64,000 nucleotides of DNA. Source: Lepidodermella squamata. Its lineage: Eukaryota > Gastrotricha. How positions within the stretch are numbered: the first letter of the stretch is position 1; every line of letters begins with the position of its first letter. The stretch covers positions 62,001 through 126,000 of the forward strand of contig JBLDXI010000007.1 of assembly GCA_047495785.1 (NCBI GenBank), read 5' to 3'. The notes beneath the pieces are model-generated. The model did not search any database, was not told where the DNA came from, and was given only the letters and a program-made list of their open reading frames with translations. The translations under genes were made by a program, and so were the position numbers. This document shows positions 34,196 to 47,090 of the stretch, one piece after another.

Positions 34196-36965
34196 ATGCG
34201 TTTGCTAGTTGTTATCCTATTCGCTGCATGCAATGTGGCTTGGGCCACTGTTGTTGGCGACCTGCCGTTCGAGGACTCGATCAACACGTTGATGATCATG
34301 AGCCAGGTCTCGCGGCTAATGCTTCAGAAGCATAACATATCCCGGCCGTTTCTCGACCCGGTCGCGCCTGTTTTGCCAACAGAACACCTGCTCGAGGATG
34401 ACATTCGGCTCACCGTCGACCAAGCGAAAATGATCCTGCAAACGATCGAAGAGGAAATGGGCATTCAAAGCGGAATTGCGAAGCGCGTTTCAACCTCAGC
34501 TAAGAAATGGACTTTCCCCATCAAATACGCCTTCGACGGAACTCACAGTAATGTTTTTTCTCTGGAAGATGGTCATCATTAACAATTTCTTTCCAAACTA
34601 TAGGCGATGCTGAGAAAGCAACGATTCGCCAAGGCCTTGCGATGTGGACGTCTACAACCTGCGTTACTTTCCAAGAATCCAGCTCAGCTAGTTCGATTGC
34701 TAACACCCCATCACTAACTTTTAACAAAGGTTCTGGTTGCTGGTCTTATATTGGTTAGTATCACTGCTTTAACTTTTTCTAACAAAAATTTCCTATTTTA
34801 ATATAGGAACCATTTCGTCGAAAACCCAGACGATTTCTCTTGGCAACGGTTGCGTTGTGGTGAGTTTACCTATTTTTGCGATTTATTTTATCGCAGTAAT
34901 TCGGTTTATTTGGATAATAGCCTGGCATTGCTGCACATGAAACTGGTCACGCTCTTGGAATGGTAATTTTTCAAATTAATTTTTTTTTAATTTCATGAAA
35001 TAACTGTTTTTATTTATGTTAGTACCACGAGCAAATGCGAAACGACCGCGACAGCGCCATCAAAGTGAACCTTGGCAACTGCATTTCGTAAGTTTGCTGC
35101 CATTATAGTTCAATTCAAAATTTTATGAATTAATTGCCATTAGGGGTTATGAATCAGCCTTCGCGAAGGTTGCGGCTTCAGAAGACAACAACTACGGCGC
35201 GCCATACGATTTCGAGTCTGTTATGCATTACGATACGCTAGGATTCTCGAACGACTACTGGGGCAAGAAGCGAGTTATCGAGCCCCTCGATGTCAAGTTT
35301 CTTACCGCAATGGGCAATCGCGATTACCTCTCGTTCAACGACATTAAACGCATCAACTACCACTACAACTGCATTGGTAAAAAATTAATTTCAAAATATG
35401 TTTGTTGTAAATTTTTCGAATTTTTATAGCGTCTGCTTGCGGAAGCACGAAGCTGTCTCAGCCTTGCCAAAACGGTGGTTACCAAGACCCGAAGAACTGC
35501 GTGAAATGTCGCTGCCCCAATGGCTGGGGCGGTGACTTCTGCACGATCAATGCCGCTTCGAAGGGCGCTTCTTGCGGTGGTGTCATAACCCTAGCGGCTT
35601 GCTCTCAAACCACCATCACCTCACCGAGTAACCCTTCTAACTACCCGGCTGGATCTAGTTGCTCATGGGTCATCGAAGCTGTAAGTTTCTTCTTGGGCTA
35701 AGCAGTCTAAACAAGTTAATCATTTGTATTACAGCCATCGGGCTCTGGTATTGTCTTCGGCTTCGAAGGTCAGCCGAAAATGCCCTGCAACTATGCCGAT
35801 AGGTGTAATGACTTCGTCGAAATTCGGACAAACAGCAAAGATCCAACTTACAACGGCTACAAGTTTTGTTCTTGTGGCCAAGCTAGCGGCCGCTACGCTA
35901 CTGATGCTAACAAAGCCGTAGTCTACTTTGCCGGTTACGCCACGTCTGGTGCTTCGGGTTTCAAGCTAAACGTCTACGCCACCTGCCCTGGAACTACCGG
36001 GTCTGGCCTGTCCAAGGAATGCGTGATTTCTAGCACGGGCTTCGACTACGCCGGTGATTCGACCAAGGCAAGTAGTGGCCAGTCTTGCTCAGCCTGGTCC
36101 GGCCAGTCGACCTATCCTGCGATTAATTTCCCCGATGGAACTCTGCTGGCGGCTGGGAGTAAGTGCCGCAACCCGGATGCCCGCTCGTCACCCTGGTGCT
36201 ATACGACTAACTATCAAACTACCGGCTCATGCTCCTTCTCGAAGTGCCGTAAGTTTTAGGAGTTTTCTGTTTTCGAAATAACTGGGTTGAATTGAACAGC
36301 GACGGGTACGGTTACTACGACTGCTGCTCCGACTACAACAACAACTAAGGCGGCTACTACGACTACAGGATCGCCAACTACGACCACAACACCGCGGGCT
36401 GCAACTACAACGACAACTACGGCTGCTACGACTCGTGCAGCTACTACTACTACTACGACTGCAGCTACCACAACCCGTGCGCCAACTCAAGCGACAGCTA
36501 GCCCTGCCAAGTGAGTCTAAACATTTCATTATCAGATGTTGGAAACTATCTAATCATTTTTTTATTTGCAGGCCTTCGGGTGATTCCACTAACTGCCGTA
36601 GCACTGTAGACGGACGTAACTACATCGGATCTGTCAGCCGAACGGTTCGAGGCTACACCTGCCAACGCTGGGACAACCAATGGCCACAAACTCATGACTA
36701 CACCGCTGCCACATTCCCCGACTCATCGCTGACCCAGGCTGGCAATGCTTGCCGCAATCCTGACCCGGTCAACTTCCCGAACGGTGTTTGGTGCTTAACG
36801 AACGACCCAGCCGTTCGAACTGATTACTGCAACGTTCCACGCTGCCCAACTTCAGGCCGCAAGCGAACCTGGATCGATAAGCTGATTGAAGAGTACGCTG
36901 ATTTGGCTGAGCGCGAGATGGATGATGGCAATGACGCCTCTTTCAACGATTTTGTGTTCGAATAA
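34196..36965 (+). CDS. Secreted astacin metalloprotease C: EGF, CUB and two kringle domains
   Basis: Ten exons (34196-34547, 34604-34753, 34807-34859, 34921-34962, 35023-35087, 35144-35376, 35430-35680, 35735-36248, 36300-36510, 36572-36965) join to about 754 residues. After the signal peptide (MRLLVVILFAACNVAWA) and a propeptide ending at KR come the astacin domain (zinc site HETGHALGMYHE, Met-turn SVMHY), EGF, CUB, kringle 1, a long Thr/Ala linker of about 70 residues and kringle 2 (CQRWDNQWP). An acidic tail ends the protein. Relative to A, the second half of CUB and kringle 1 are fused in one exon and the last small intron is absent, while an extra intron lies after NCIS. The Thr-rich linker is a likely mucin-type O-glycosylation stalk (inferred). 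AATAAA is at 37018-37023. Confidence 0.9.
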
Positions 36966-37124
36966 TAGGTCTTAGTTGTTAGCTTCAAGTTCAATGTGAT
37001 AACCTTTAGATCGTTGCAATAAAAATTCAGCTCAAGCGTAGATTTTTTCACAAAACAAGCACGTGTTTCAGTTCCTGAGGTCATGACGAGCGATCAATAA
37101 TTGAAGAAAATTTACAAAAGAAGA

Positions 37125-38896
37125 ATGGAGGCTGGAACAGATTTTGAAGAGCCAGAGCCTAGAAGCTCTGCATTTTATTACATTTTTCTCATTATTTCCA
37201 TCGGATTGACAGCCTATCAGTTCAGACCAGTTCCTTTTGATAATAATCCTCCTCAAAGCCTGGAATCTTCGCCGGCTTTGAGAGCTTTCGATCACCTGAA
37301 AAGTGTTATAGATACTCCAAGCAGCGGCTCGTACAGCCAATTCTATGATGGAGCCGTTGTATCAAGTGCTGAGGACCAATCGAGATTGCAAAGGTCATTT
37401 CTTCAGTTGCTCCACCCCGAAAACAATAGAACTCGGCTAAATCGGCTTTTTGGCGGCATAAAACGGGAATTTCGGGTAGCTGTGGTCGGAGGCTCTTGTA
37501 CAATTCCTAGAGCAGTTCTGGTAAATTGATCAATAATAATATTTTTATGTGTTTATTTTCGGCGATTTTAGCCAACAGAAGGGTATTTCCACCTGCTCTG
37601 TAAGTGGCTTCAAGATGCCCTGTCCCCATCTGGCTTTCCTGTAAAATGCGGTAATTGGGCTGTTGGAGCCACTCAAAGGTTCGTATTTCGTTGACTTAGT
37701 ACATCAACACCCGATTTAATTTAATTATAGCGGATTTTTCGCCGATTGCTTTGACGAAATGTTTGACGTATCTGAAATCGATCTGCTGTTAGTTGAATTC
37801 GCAGTCAACGAAAACCCGGCCCACAGCCAGCTCGATGATCTCTTGCGTGCCGTACGATTCAAAGCCCCGAATTTGCCGATTATTGTTGCAATTTTTCTGC
37901 CAACCCGTCAATTGCAATCTCGATCGACCCCTCCGCTAGAATTGATCCATTTGGATGTAGCGAAGAGACACTCAGCAGCTGCGATTCGCGTCAGCAGTTT
38001 TTTCCATTATGGCGACCATAGACTAAAACTATCGTCATTTCTAGGTCAGTCACCTTTGATCTATATTCCATAGCCAATATTAGGCCAGGTCATAACCTTC
38101 GCCCTCATTTGGAAAGGGTGTAAGAAGGAAATGGGGTCGCTTTATCAAAAAAGTTTGAAAATCAAAGGAATTTTGCCTTTTGAAGGCAATAAATTAAATA
38201 ATTTAAATTTTTCATTCAGGTATCTATTTGATTGCACCTCAAAATGGTCACCCTGGAAAACAAACGCACCTGATTCTGAGCGAATTTATCATCAGCTACA
38301 TCAAATCAACTCTGCAAAAACTGGTTGATCGTAAAATAATTCTAATGCCCCTTGAAAGGCCGAAAAATGCGACCAAAGCTCCGCCGTCGTCACTCTGCTT
38401 CATTTCTTACCATCGAGGGCTGGGGACAAATCTTCATTTGGAACGAGCTATATCGAGCATATCAAGCGAATATTCCCTGGAGCAGCACACATATCTGACA
38501 ATGATCAACGGCCTCAATTCTACGAATTCAACTTTAAACTTTACTTTTTCGAACCTGACGAAAAACTTGACGTTCCATTCCGGTTGTTTGCCGAGCTTGA
38601 AAATTTCGCATTTAGCTCAAAAGGTATACACAAGTCGCAATGCCTTTTTACTAGCTGAAGCTGAGCTACAATTTTCGAATGGCCGAAACGTTCCACTTCG
38701 ATATCGCGTGCCTCTTCTCTTCGATCGTTCCTACAATCATCACGTGGTAGATATCTCGCAGCCAGAGCTTGCCTCCAATACGAGTGAAATACCAGACGGG
38801 TCGTTAGTCAGCGCGATCAAGTTGAATCTAACGCAAAAAGCTGTTCGCTTCTATAAAACGTTGATAACAGGAATCATTTTCTCGTTTGACTGTTAA
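37125..38896 (+). CDS. Membrane-anchored SGNH/GDSL-hydrolase-like protein
   Basis: Four exons (37125-37520, 37572-37678, 37731-38044, 38220-38896) join in frame to about 497 residues. One hydrophobic segment near the N-terminus (AFYYIFLIISIGLTAYQF) with basic residues before it suggests a type II membrane protein. Downstream are SGNH-fold landmarks: VAVVGGSCT (nucleophile Ser block), NWAVGATQSGFFADC (Gly block), IDLLLVEFAVNEN (Asn block) and HPGKQTH (C-terminal His block). The Asp expected three residues before the catalytic His is not evident (QNGHPG), so catalysis is uncertain. The last about 200 residues are unrecognised and rich in N-glycosylation sequons. It lies on the same strand between astacins C and D with no sequence relation to them. 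The Met at 37125 is the first ATG of the frame. ATTAAA is at 38914-38919. Confidence 0.65.
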
Positions 38897-39303
38897 TTTG
38901 TTTATGGTATTTCATTAAAAACTGCTCAGATATTACTTTGTTTTTTGTTTACAGTTTTTCTTATTTTTTTGAATTTTTGAAAATGTTACGAAGAAGGTCG
39001 TCTGTCACAACCGATATCACCATGTGATCTTAAATTACAGACCGCTATTTGTAGATTTTGTTCCATTCGCGGTGAGTGAGAGGTGCGAGGCGCGTCTTTG
39101 CGCAAGTAAATGGGCGCTGAATGCAAGTGAGAACTCTATTACCGAGAAATTATACGTACGCGTACGCGCTCTTTGTGCTGGACGGGCGCGTTACAAGGAT
39201 ACCAATCTTGATTCGCACGAGATAAAGCGGCAAGCGTTCATAAAATGGGATATAAATACTCAGAAAATTCGTCGGTTTCCCATTCGACAAAACGAACCCC
39301 GAT
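38897..39303. other. Intergenic interval with astacin D promoter
   Basis: It carries a GATA-like AGATAA near 39220 and the TATA box at 39251-39258. No gene is supportable. Confidence 0.45.
39251..39258 (+). promoter_or_regulatory. TATA box of astacin D
   Basis: TATAAATA lies 53 bp upstream of the start codon, the same sequence as at astacin A. Confidence 0.7.
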
Positions 39304-41658
39304 ATGTTTTCTGTCGCTCGCTTGATAGTCCTAGCGTCACTAGGCTCGTTGGTCCTCGCGAATTCCGACCAGGATAACGAGTCCAATGACCGAGCCAAGG
39401 TGAACGAAATTCTGTTCAAGGTCTCCGGCTTGATGCAGCGGCATCACAATCTTCAAAAACCACCGGTTTGTTCCAACTGCAAACTTGGTTGTATCATCAA
39501 CTTAATTTTTTAAAATATAGTTAATGGACCCAGGGATAATCGTGAATGCCTACCTGTCGCCAGACAACGACATGCGCCTCAACGTAGATCAGGCCCAAAT
39601 GCTACTGGATGAGATGATTGAGAAGACGAATGCAAAGTCGGGTCAAGCCCCTCCGGCCAAGACAAAACGCGTTTCACAATCGGCCGGAAAATGGACTTTC
39701 CCGATTCTATACACCTTCGATGGCAGCCACTGTATGCTCTGAAAAAACTAACTCTTATTTAAAACGTTTAATTTGATTGTATATAGCTGACTCGGAGAAA
39801 GCCATCATTCGACAGGGTATTCAAATGTGGCAATCGATGACGTGCGTGCGATTCCAAGAAGTAGCCAACTCATCATTCAGCTCTTTCGGTTCCTCGTCCG
39901 GGCTTGTTTTCAATAAAGGATCAGGGTATGTCTAATTCTCAATGTATTTTATTTATTTACCAGTAAACTCTATTTTTTAGATGCTGGTCCTGGGTAGGAA
40001 GGCAAGGCGGTGCTCAAACCATCTCGCTCGGCTCTGGCTGTGTTACTGTAAGTTTCCATGCTCAAAAACGCTACGAAGGTTAAAATTTGTCTCAACTAGG
40101 CTGGAATTGCTTCTCACGAAATCGGTCATGCTCTCGGAATGGTAGTTTTTCAATTTTTTGAAAGTTCATGAAATAAATTGTTGTATTTATGGTAGTACCA
40201 CGAACAACAACGGCCGGAGCGTGACCAGTTTATCAACGTTGACTTGTCGAAAGTAATATCGTATGTTTGAGCCTTCTTCTTAACGCTTCATCGAATCAAT
40301 TTTTTTGTAATTCAGAGGCTATGAATACAATTTCGCGCAATTATCGGCTTCTGAGGAGTACAACTACGGCGTGCCATACGACATTTCCAGCGTCATGCAC
40401 TACGGATCGCTGTCTTTCTCCAACGACTACAACAACAAAGCCCGAACTATTATGCCGCTTGACTCGAAGCTGCTCACGTCTATGGGCCAACGGGCGCAGC
40501 CTTCATACTTCGACGCCAAGCGCATCAACCTGCACTACTCGTGCGCCAAAATTTGCACCGGAATAACGGTCAATTGCAAAAATGGCGGCTACCAAGATCC
40601 GAACAACTGCGCTCAATGCCGATGCCCGCCTGGCTACGGCGGAACTGACTGCTCAGGCCCGGCGGCAGCGACTGGCCCGGTGGCCTGCAGCACGACCTTC
40701 AACATGGCCGCCTGCAGCTTCCGCAATTTCCAGACACCCAACTACCCAAGCACTTATGGCGCATCCTCGTGCTCTGTCATGATCAACGCGGTAAGACAGA
40801 TAAACCGGAGATTAAGAAAATATTATTTCAATTTCTCCCACAGCCTGTCGGTTCGAGTCTAATTTTCGCACTCGATTCCTTCCCGAGAATGCCGAGCTCT
40901 ACCGAAGACGTGTGTGCTGATTACATTGAGATCAGGCCGAACACAGGCGACCCAGAAGCGCTAGGCTATCGATTTTGCCAGAGCGGGGTCAGCGCCGGCC
41001 GGGCTCATCAAGCCGACACGAATCAAGCAGTCATGCACTTCTTCACGTCGTCAGGCGGTGGATATCGAGGCGCTGTCGTCCGCGTTTTCGCAACATGCCA
41101 GGGCACGAAGGTCGCCGATATCAACCGCGAGTGTTCGTTCACTACCACAGGCTACGACTACATGGGAACGAGGAACCGGGCTGACAACGGCCGCCCATGC
41201 TTCCCATGGTCAGGACAGCTAGCCCAGCCTGCTAACAGATTCCCAGAGGGTACTCTCGCCGGTGCCGGTAGTTACTGCCGAAATCCGAACGGCGCCGGCG
41301 CTGCCTGGTGCTACACGTCTTCTGCCTACACCGCAGCCTCAATTGCTAACTGCACGAATTTCGCTGCTTGTCGTAAGTTTTATAACTCGTTTTAATCGCT
41401 GGATATAAACAAAATTATTTCTAGCTACAACGCCTACTACGACAACGTCAACCACTACAACAACGACGACGACTACTACAACGACTGTTGCTCCTACAGT
41501 ATCAACTGTCAAGACGGTTGGAAAGCGAGGTCACATGAAGCATAACTTCCTAAGGCGAATTTTACGCGAGTTCATGGTAAGTCTTTCAAAGATTCATTCT
41601 CATTTTTTATATCTCTTTATTTTCAACCCAAAAGGATGCCGACGACGATTTCGAATAG
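39304..41658 (+). CDS. Secreted astacin metalloprotease D: EGF, CUB and one kringle domain
   Basis: Ten exons (39304-39465, 39521-39731, 39787-39925, 39981-40047, 40100-40141, 40196-40260, 40316-40790, 40844-41372, 41425-41576, 41635-41658) join to about 621 residues. Signal peptide (MFSVARLIVLASLGSLVLA), propeptide ending at KR, astacin domain with HEIGHALGMYHEQQRPERD and Met-turn SVMHY, EGF-like (CKNGGYQDPNNCAQCRCPPG), CUB and one kringle (C...GYDYMG...C...CRNPN...WCYT...C...C). A short Thr run and a basic tail (GKRGHMKHNFLRRILREF) replace the second kringle. This is the most diverged of the four, with different intron positions in the propeptide and after FNKGSG; EGF is fused to the protease exon. 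AATAAA is at 41711-41716. Confidence 0.88.
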
Positions 41659-44600
41659 TGCTGTGATACCTTAGGGCTCATTTTTAGAATTGGTGACGGA
41701 AATTTGTTGCAATAAAACGTAGTTGTTAAAGCAAAAAGTGCGTTTTGTTTTTCACTGTCGAGATTTGTACGGCATAAATTTTTCATTAAATGTGAACGCG
41801 TGTGCACTGGGATATCCTGTGTCCACTGCTGCTGCTGCTGGTGGTGTCGGAGTGAGATATGATAATATTACGATTCAACCCCCTTAATAATGAATATCTA
41901 CGCTAAGCTCATCCTCTCGGTGCTAGTAATAATATCGTTTGCCGAAAATTAATAATTATTATTAATATTGCAAGCCGCTTATACCAGACACACTTTTCAT
42001 CTGCCCGGCGGTCAGCGGCCACTCGCCACTGGTTTCGCCTCGCCTTCCGCCAGCAGATGTTTCGTGTTGTATCATCTTAAGCCAACACGTAATTATTATC
42101 ATCATGTAAAATTCTGCCAAAGTATATCGGATATTATAAAACGGCAATAACAATGTCTTTGCCTCGTAATTAATAAATTCGTCTGGTATTAGGCTCAAGT
42201 GGAATTCCACATTTTTGAAAAGGGTTATCACCCGCGGGCAGCTTCGCACTCAAAAAGACGCGCGCCCGCAATTTGTCTTTTTGGCGCGCGTTATAATCTC
42301 ACCAGTGGGCGCTTTTAATTTTTAATGAGCTCGCCATTGACCTTATAGCCGCGTTACAAAAACACCGCCGCAAAAATCAAATTTTTTCGTGAATGTGTGT
42401 TTACAGCCTCACGCACAAGGCGTGTTTATCGCATCGCGATATGACACAATTTATATTATGATTTATGACAACACGCCGCTCGTGCGTCAAGAATCCACTT
42501 GAAAAAAGCCATCTCGCTTCTTTAATCGCATGCCTTCTCATAATAATTGCGCACTCCCCCACCTGCGCTCCCAACATCAAAGAGATGATACGAAAAAAAT
42601 GCCCGAAAACGGCTCTTCAGGTATCATGCGTTTGACAAACTGCTACTTATAATCTGAGCTGATGCGGACGCGCAGTGATGCGTTCAATAACACGCCGAAG
42701 TGTAGGTTGGCAGCAGGGTGCATACACGAGATGGCAATAAAGCATCTACAACTGTACGGCGATGGAACAATAACATAACGATACGTTTAGCGACTGGTTT
42801 TTTTATCTACCGGGTCCTTAATCTGTCGAGCGGCGCGCCATCATCTTGATGTATCAACTCGAGTTGCGGGCATTAATTTATTAATATTTTATTTGTGACT
42901 ATATTTGCTGTCATTTCTCCGCCATCTCATCTTTTAAATGCCTCATGTTTGTCCATCTGAAAAATACAACGTTATTTGTGCAATTTTTAGCGTGCGCTTC
43001 TGGCATAATATATTACATATATAGGCGCAGATTTTTTTACCCTTCTTAATTGCGCGTAATGTTTACTACTGCCCGCAAAAATCAACCGTGCCGCGCGTAA
43101 TCACATGATTGTCGATAAATAATAACAAAGTTACTTATACTTACGCCAAGGCTGATCTTGGCAATTATTTTTTGGCGCGTAGTTTCAAATCGATACATTT
43201 TATTGTTGTACAAGCCCCTTGATGACTACTGTAAATAAACAACACAGCGCAGTCCAGCGCAGCCGTGCGTGTCCTCCCTTCACTATTTTTTCCGTTCTTG
43301 ACCGTTTTTCGCCGCTTAAATTATCATTATTTTGTGTACACTGAAATATCGGCGACCTCAGGATATATTGAGAGGAATATAGTTTTTTTATTTAATTAAG
43401 GCGGATTGCAAATATGGCCAAGTAAAATAATATTAGCCGTGCCTTAAAACCGCAGCGATTCTTAAGTCATCACCAATTTTTTCATCCCCATGTCATTATT
43501 TTCATTCGATTTTTAAACGACCACCGCGACTATATATAATTGCTGCTTCTATCATTGTTCGGCTTAGGCATGCGCTCTACACACAAGTCTGAAGAATGAG
43601 AAGTTGGAGAAGTTCCGCCATCATCATAATTATACATATATATTGTATGGACGAGAACAAAACGACCAGTATACTTAAGGGGGTGGTCGCTTTGTTTTTT
43701 CGCTCCCTGAAACTCTGAGGCGTCCCTTCGCACTGCCCGCTCATTTGTTTTGTTGTTTTCGCTCTGTGTGGTGCAGTGGTAGCGTATAGTCTTTCATATA
43801 TATTTCGTTGCTGCGCCACAACCAGAAAAAAGGCGCGGGAAAAATCGAGCGCCTCCAGAAATGCCGTTCACAGCACATTTAACTCGCATATATCGTATAA
43901 AAATTACATTTTTCTATTATTTACGTTTTATATTGTAATATCGTATGGGAATGACATGTGGTTTACGGCGTGGCTTTCATTATAAATGTCTTTCTTACTA
44001 CTACTGCTACTACATCACAGCCGTATATTTTGTAGTGCAATAATTCACATTTTCCTACGATCGTCATCAAAACTGACCGGGTCCGACGCACCCGAAATCC
44101 CATTTATCATTTTTTCCAATTTAATTTCCTGTACATCTGCTTTATTGTTATTTACGGATTGTTTATTCACGCGAAATCAGTTGTCAAAAATCACCACCGA
44201 AGATCGCAAGGTGCGAACTTTAATTTGCACACCGACACCCAACATTTTCATTAGGCTTCCGTCGAAAAATCTTGTACCACCAATAACAACAACACACAAG
44301 AGTAATTAGTGAGCGTTGTTTACTGTTGTTGTTGCAGCGCAGTCATAATTATACGGCCATTTGCGGGCGATGTCGCCGTCGCCGTGTCCTCAGTGCAGTA
44401 TTTGGCGACTACGTTATTTGTACCTGTGTGATTTTACGCCCCCTAAGACAATAAAAACAAACGCGCGCGCAGGTGTGCGTTTTTCATCGGCCGTCGCCCG
44501 TCCGACTTGATGGCTGTTGGTCTCAAACCGGCCCAATATTGACTTACTTGTAGCATTAGCACTGTTTCATCGCCCGTTTCTATCAAGTATATAACCGATG

Positions 44601-47090
44601 TTCCTTTACGTTTTACTTTAAGGTAGCTTGAGATAATGCAATAATAACACGGCCGCACGCCTGGCTCTCTTCAGCGCGTAGCAAGATGCGCAGTAGCATT
44701 TAGGCGCGGCGTGTTTATCGGGCGCCGCTACTGAGAGAGAAGCCGTCGTTGTCATCGACGGTGGGGTGGTTGTGGCGGGTGGCGCCCACTCTCTCGTCTA
44801 TCGCCCGGCAAACAAGAAGATGCGCGCATATGTCAGAGCGGCGGCTGTTGCGCACCGTCGACCTGCTGTTGCGCTTCCTTTTTGGGTGTCACTTGTCTTG
44901 TTCTTCGCCGCGTGTTTGACCAAGAGATAAAGCCGGACCCTAACAACACGGGTGAATGGCAACCAAGCCCTGCCGGCAAAACGCGATTCTAATCCTGGAT
45001 TTTGCAGCAGCCACGAATAACAACAAAGCACTCGACGCGAAAAATCCCAAGAACACATTCACTTCACCATCCTTTTTTCGCCACGATCCACCCTTCATCT
45101 TGTAGAGTTAGCCAAGAACATCTCCGCCCACTTGCCGGCTTTTATCGTTGTTTACTAATAAACAGGTGCTATATAAATCGCACCGTAAACACTGTTACGC
45201 GCATAAAACGCGATAATAATTTTGTTTATTATTTCAATAGTTAACGCCCAGACGAGATAATTAATTGATTCATCCACCTTAATTAATCCGATGTTTTTCT
45301 TCCGTCGATCGATTTGTTTCGCCTTGTTTTGCCTTGCGTGCGTTTTTTGTTGGTTCATTGATACATACCGTATGTTTTGCGCAATTACTGTTCGCACCGA
45401 TGTAACAACATTATCGAAGATGTTGCAAGAAAAACCGATCCCGTTTCGTTATATAGGATGCATAAGTAATATAAGGTTAACGCTACTGTCGAGCTGCGGC
45501 GATGCAGAACCGTTTTGAAAGTTGAACTTGTCTACTATATATGTATATTAGCAGCTGCTTTTCATTTTGAAACTGGTGTCTTGTAAGAACAGGCAACGGG
45601 TGCACGCTAATTTATTCGAACGCTTCGACCCCGTTCAGCTTGAACACGCGCCACGATTTGATTTTATTATTTCGCCTGCATAGTTACGCACGCGCAGCAG
45701 GTAGCTTTACGGATGTTGTTATACTACGATGCGATTTTTGGCGATGAGCGCCATGAGAGATACACTCATCCATGTTCTTCTTGCAACACGATCGGCTGGC
45801 GTCGATCAGCAGACTTGAAAGAGCGCCGACGAGCCGACGCGCACCCCGTTTATGCATATCGCGCGTAGATACGCAACTAGATACGCGTAAAATACACGTG
45901 CATCTTTTCGCGATTTTCATCGCAGTGATTGCAATATAAAATGACAAGACGCGCCCAACGCGGAAGTTATAATCAGCTTTCATACTTGTTATTTTAGCTG
46001 TTGATGAGGTAGTATTTTCCTTTATTTTTCGCGTCATCACTATAAAATAATAGCCGTGTATCGATGTAGGTACGATGATTATAGGCCAAACAATATCAAA
46101 CAAAACCTTGTTTCCACATCCGAATCATCATATTTACAGTGCACCAATAATAATAGCAAGAGCAATAATAATTTAAGCTACATCCTTTTCCTTATTGCTC
46201 GTTTATTGGGTGCCTAACAACACACCCGTGTAGACACCGCGTAGTACTCGACTAGACGCAGAGTTATTAATTTGGCCGGTTTATTAAACGAGAAACAAAT
46301 TGCTTGGGGGACATGGCTCAATATAACTCGTTACAAGCGAACGCTTATCAATTTTTCAAGAAAACGCATATTTAATGAAGAGGTGCGTCTCCGGCCGGTC
46401 AGTTATTGCCGGTTATTAAAATGCTTGCGGCTCAATTTCCAGGCAATAAAACGCTCTCACCTGACTTATCAACATGCGATATTATTATTATTTTCTCCGT
46501 TCAATAGGCGCGAATGCAATATTTTCTCATCGTCAACACCTACTTTTGTCGCTGCTAGATGGACACAACAAAAAATAAATGTCGTATATTAAGAACAATT
46601 ATGTTCTGTTTTGTTATGTCGGCATTCCAGCTTAATTTGCCGGCTTATGGTGGCACAATGCGGGCGTACGCGCTGAAAAACCGCAAGACACGGTCGCTCT
46701 TATAGTAGGTATTAGGAATTATTTATAAAATCACAAAACTGCGCTTGTGCATCGTGAAAAGCATCAACGGCGCGCGTCGTTTTTCCGTCCATCTCTCTAT
46801 ATACCTATGTTTGCATCTTTTCCACTCATCATCAGAGATAGCGAGATACAATAATAATTTAACACGCGACAGAAAAGTAGCCTTTTTAATGATGATGATG
46901 ACTTGATGCGTTCGTTTTCGTCGTCAAAAACTCGCGCAGTCATTAATGAGTGGCCTAAAACGGTGAAACGGCTCTCTTTTAAAACATAAATTAATTGCGT
47001 GTTTTTTTTTCATCCATAGAGAGATTATCTTTTCGCTGCTACCGCGAAAGCGATATTTATCAGACGGAAAATGGAACACTTCTTTTTAAG
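41659..47090. other. Large gene-free interval upstream of the Ig-domain gene
   Basis: About 5.4 kb after the astacin cluster with no supportable coding gene. It has AAT-rich runs (near 41924-41970), many CG-alternating words, GATGATGATGA near 46890, and numerous short unsupported frames. A tRNA A-box-like string near 43772-43785 has no matching B box. A pyrimidine-rich acceptor (TTTTTTCATCCATAG) ending at 47020 suggests an upstream untranslated exon of the next gene. Confidence 0.45.

Noticed and set aside
36227-36529. Minus-strand Ser/Arg/Val-rich frames opposite the Thr-rich linker of astacin C
   Set aside because: Antisense of ACT/ACA codon repeats; the same artefact occurs opposite the linker of astacin B at 32263-32463.
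43765-43800. Possible tRNA A box (GTGCAGTGGTAGCG)
   Set aside because: No B box, acceptor stem or T arm can be drawn in the following 80 bases.
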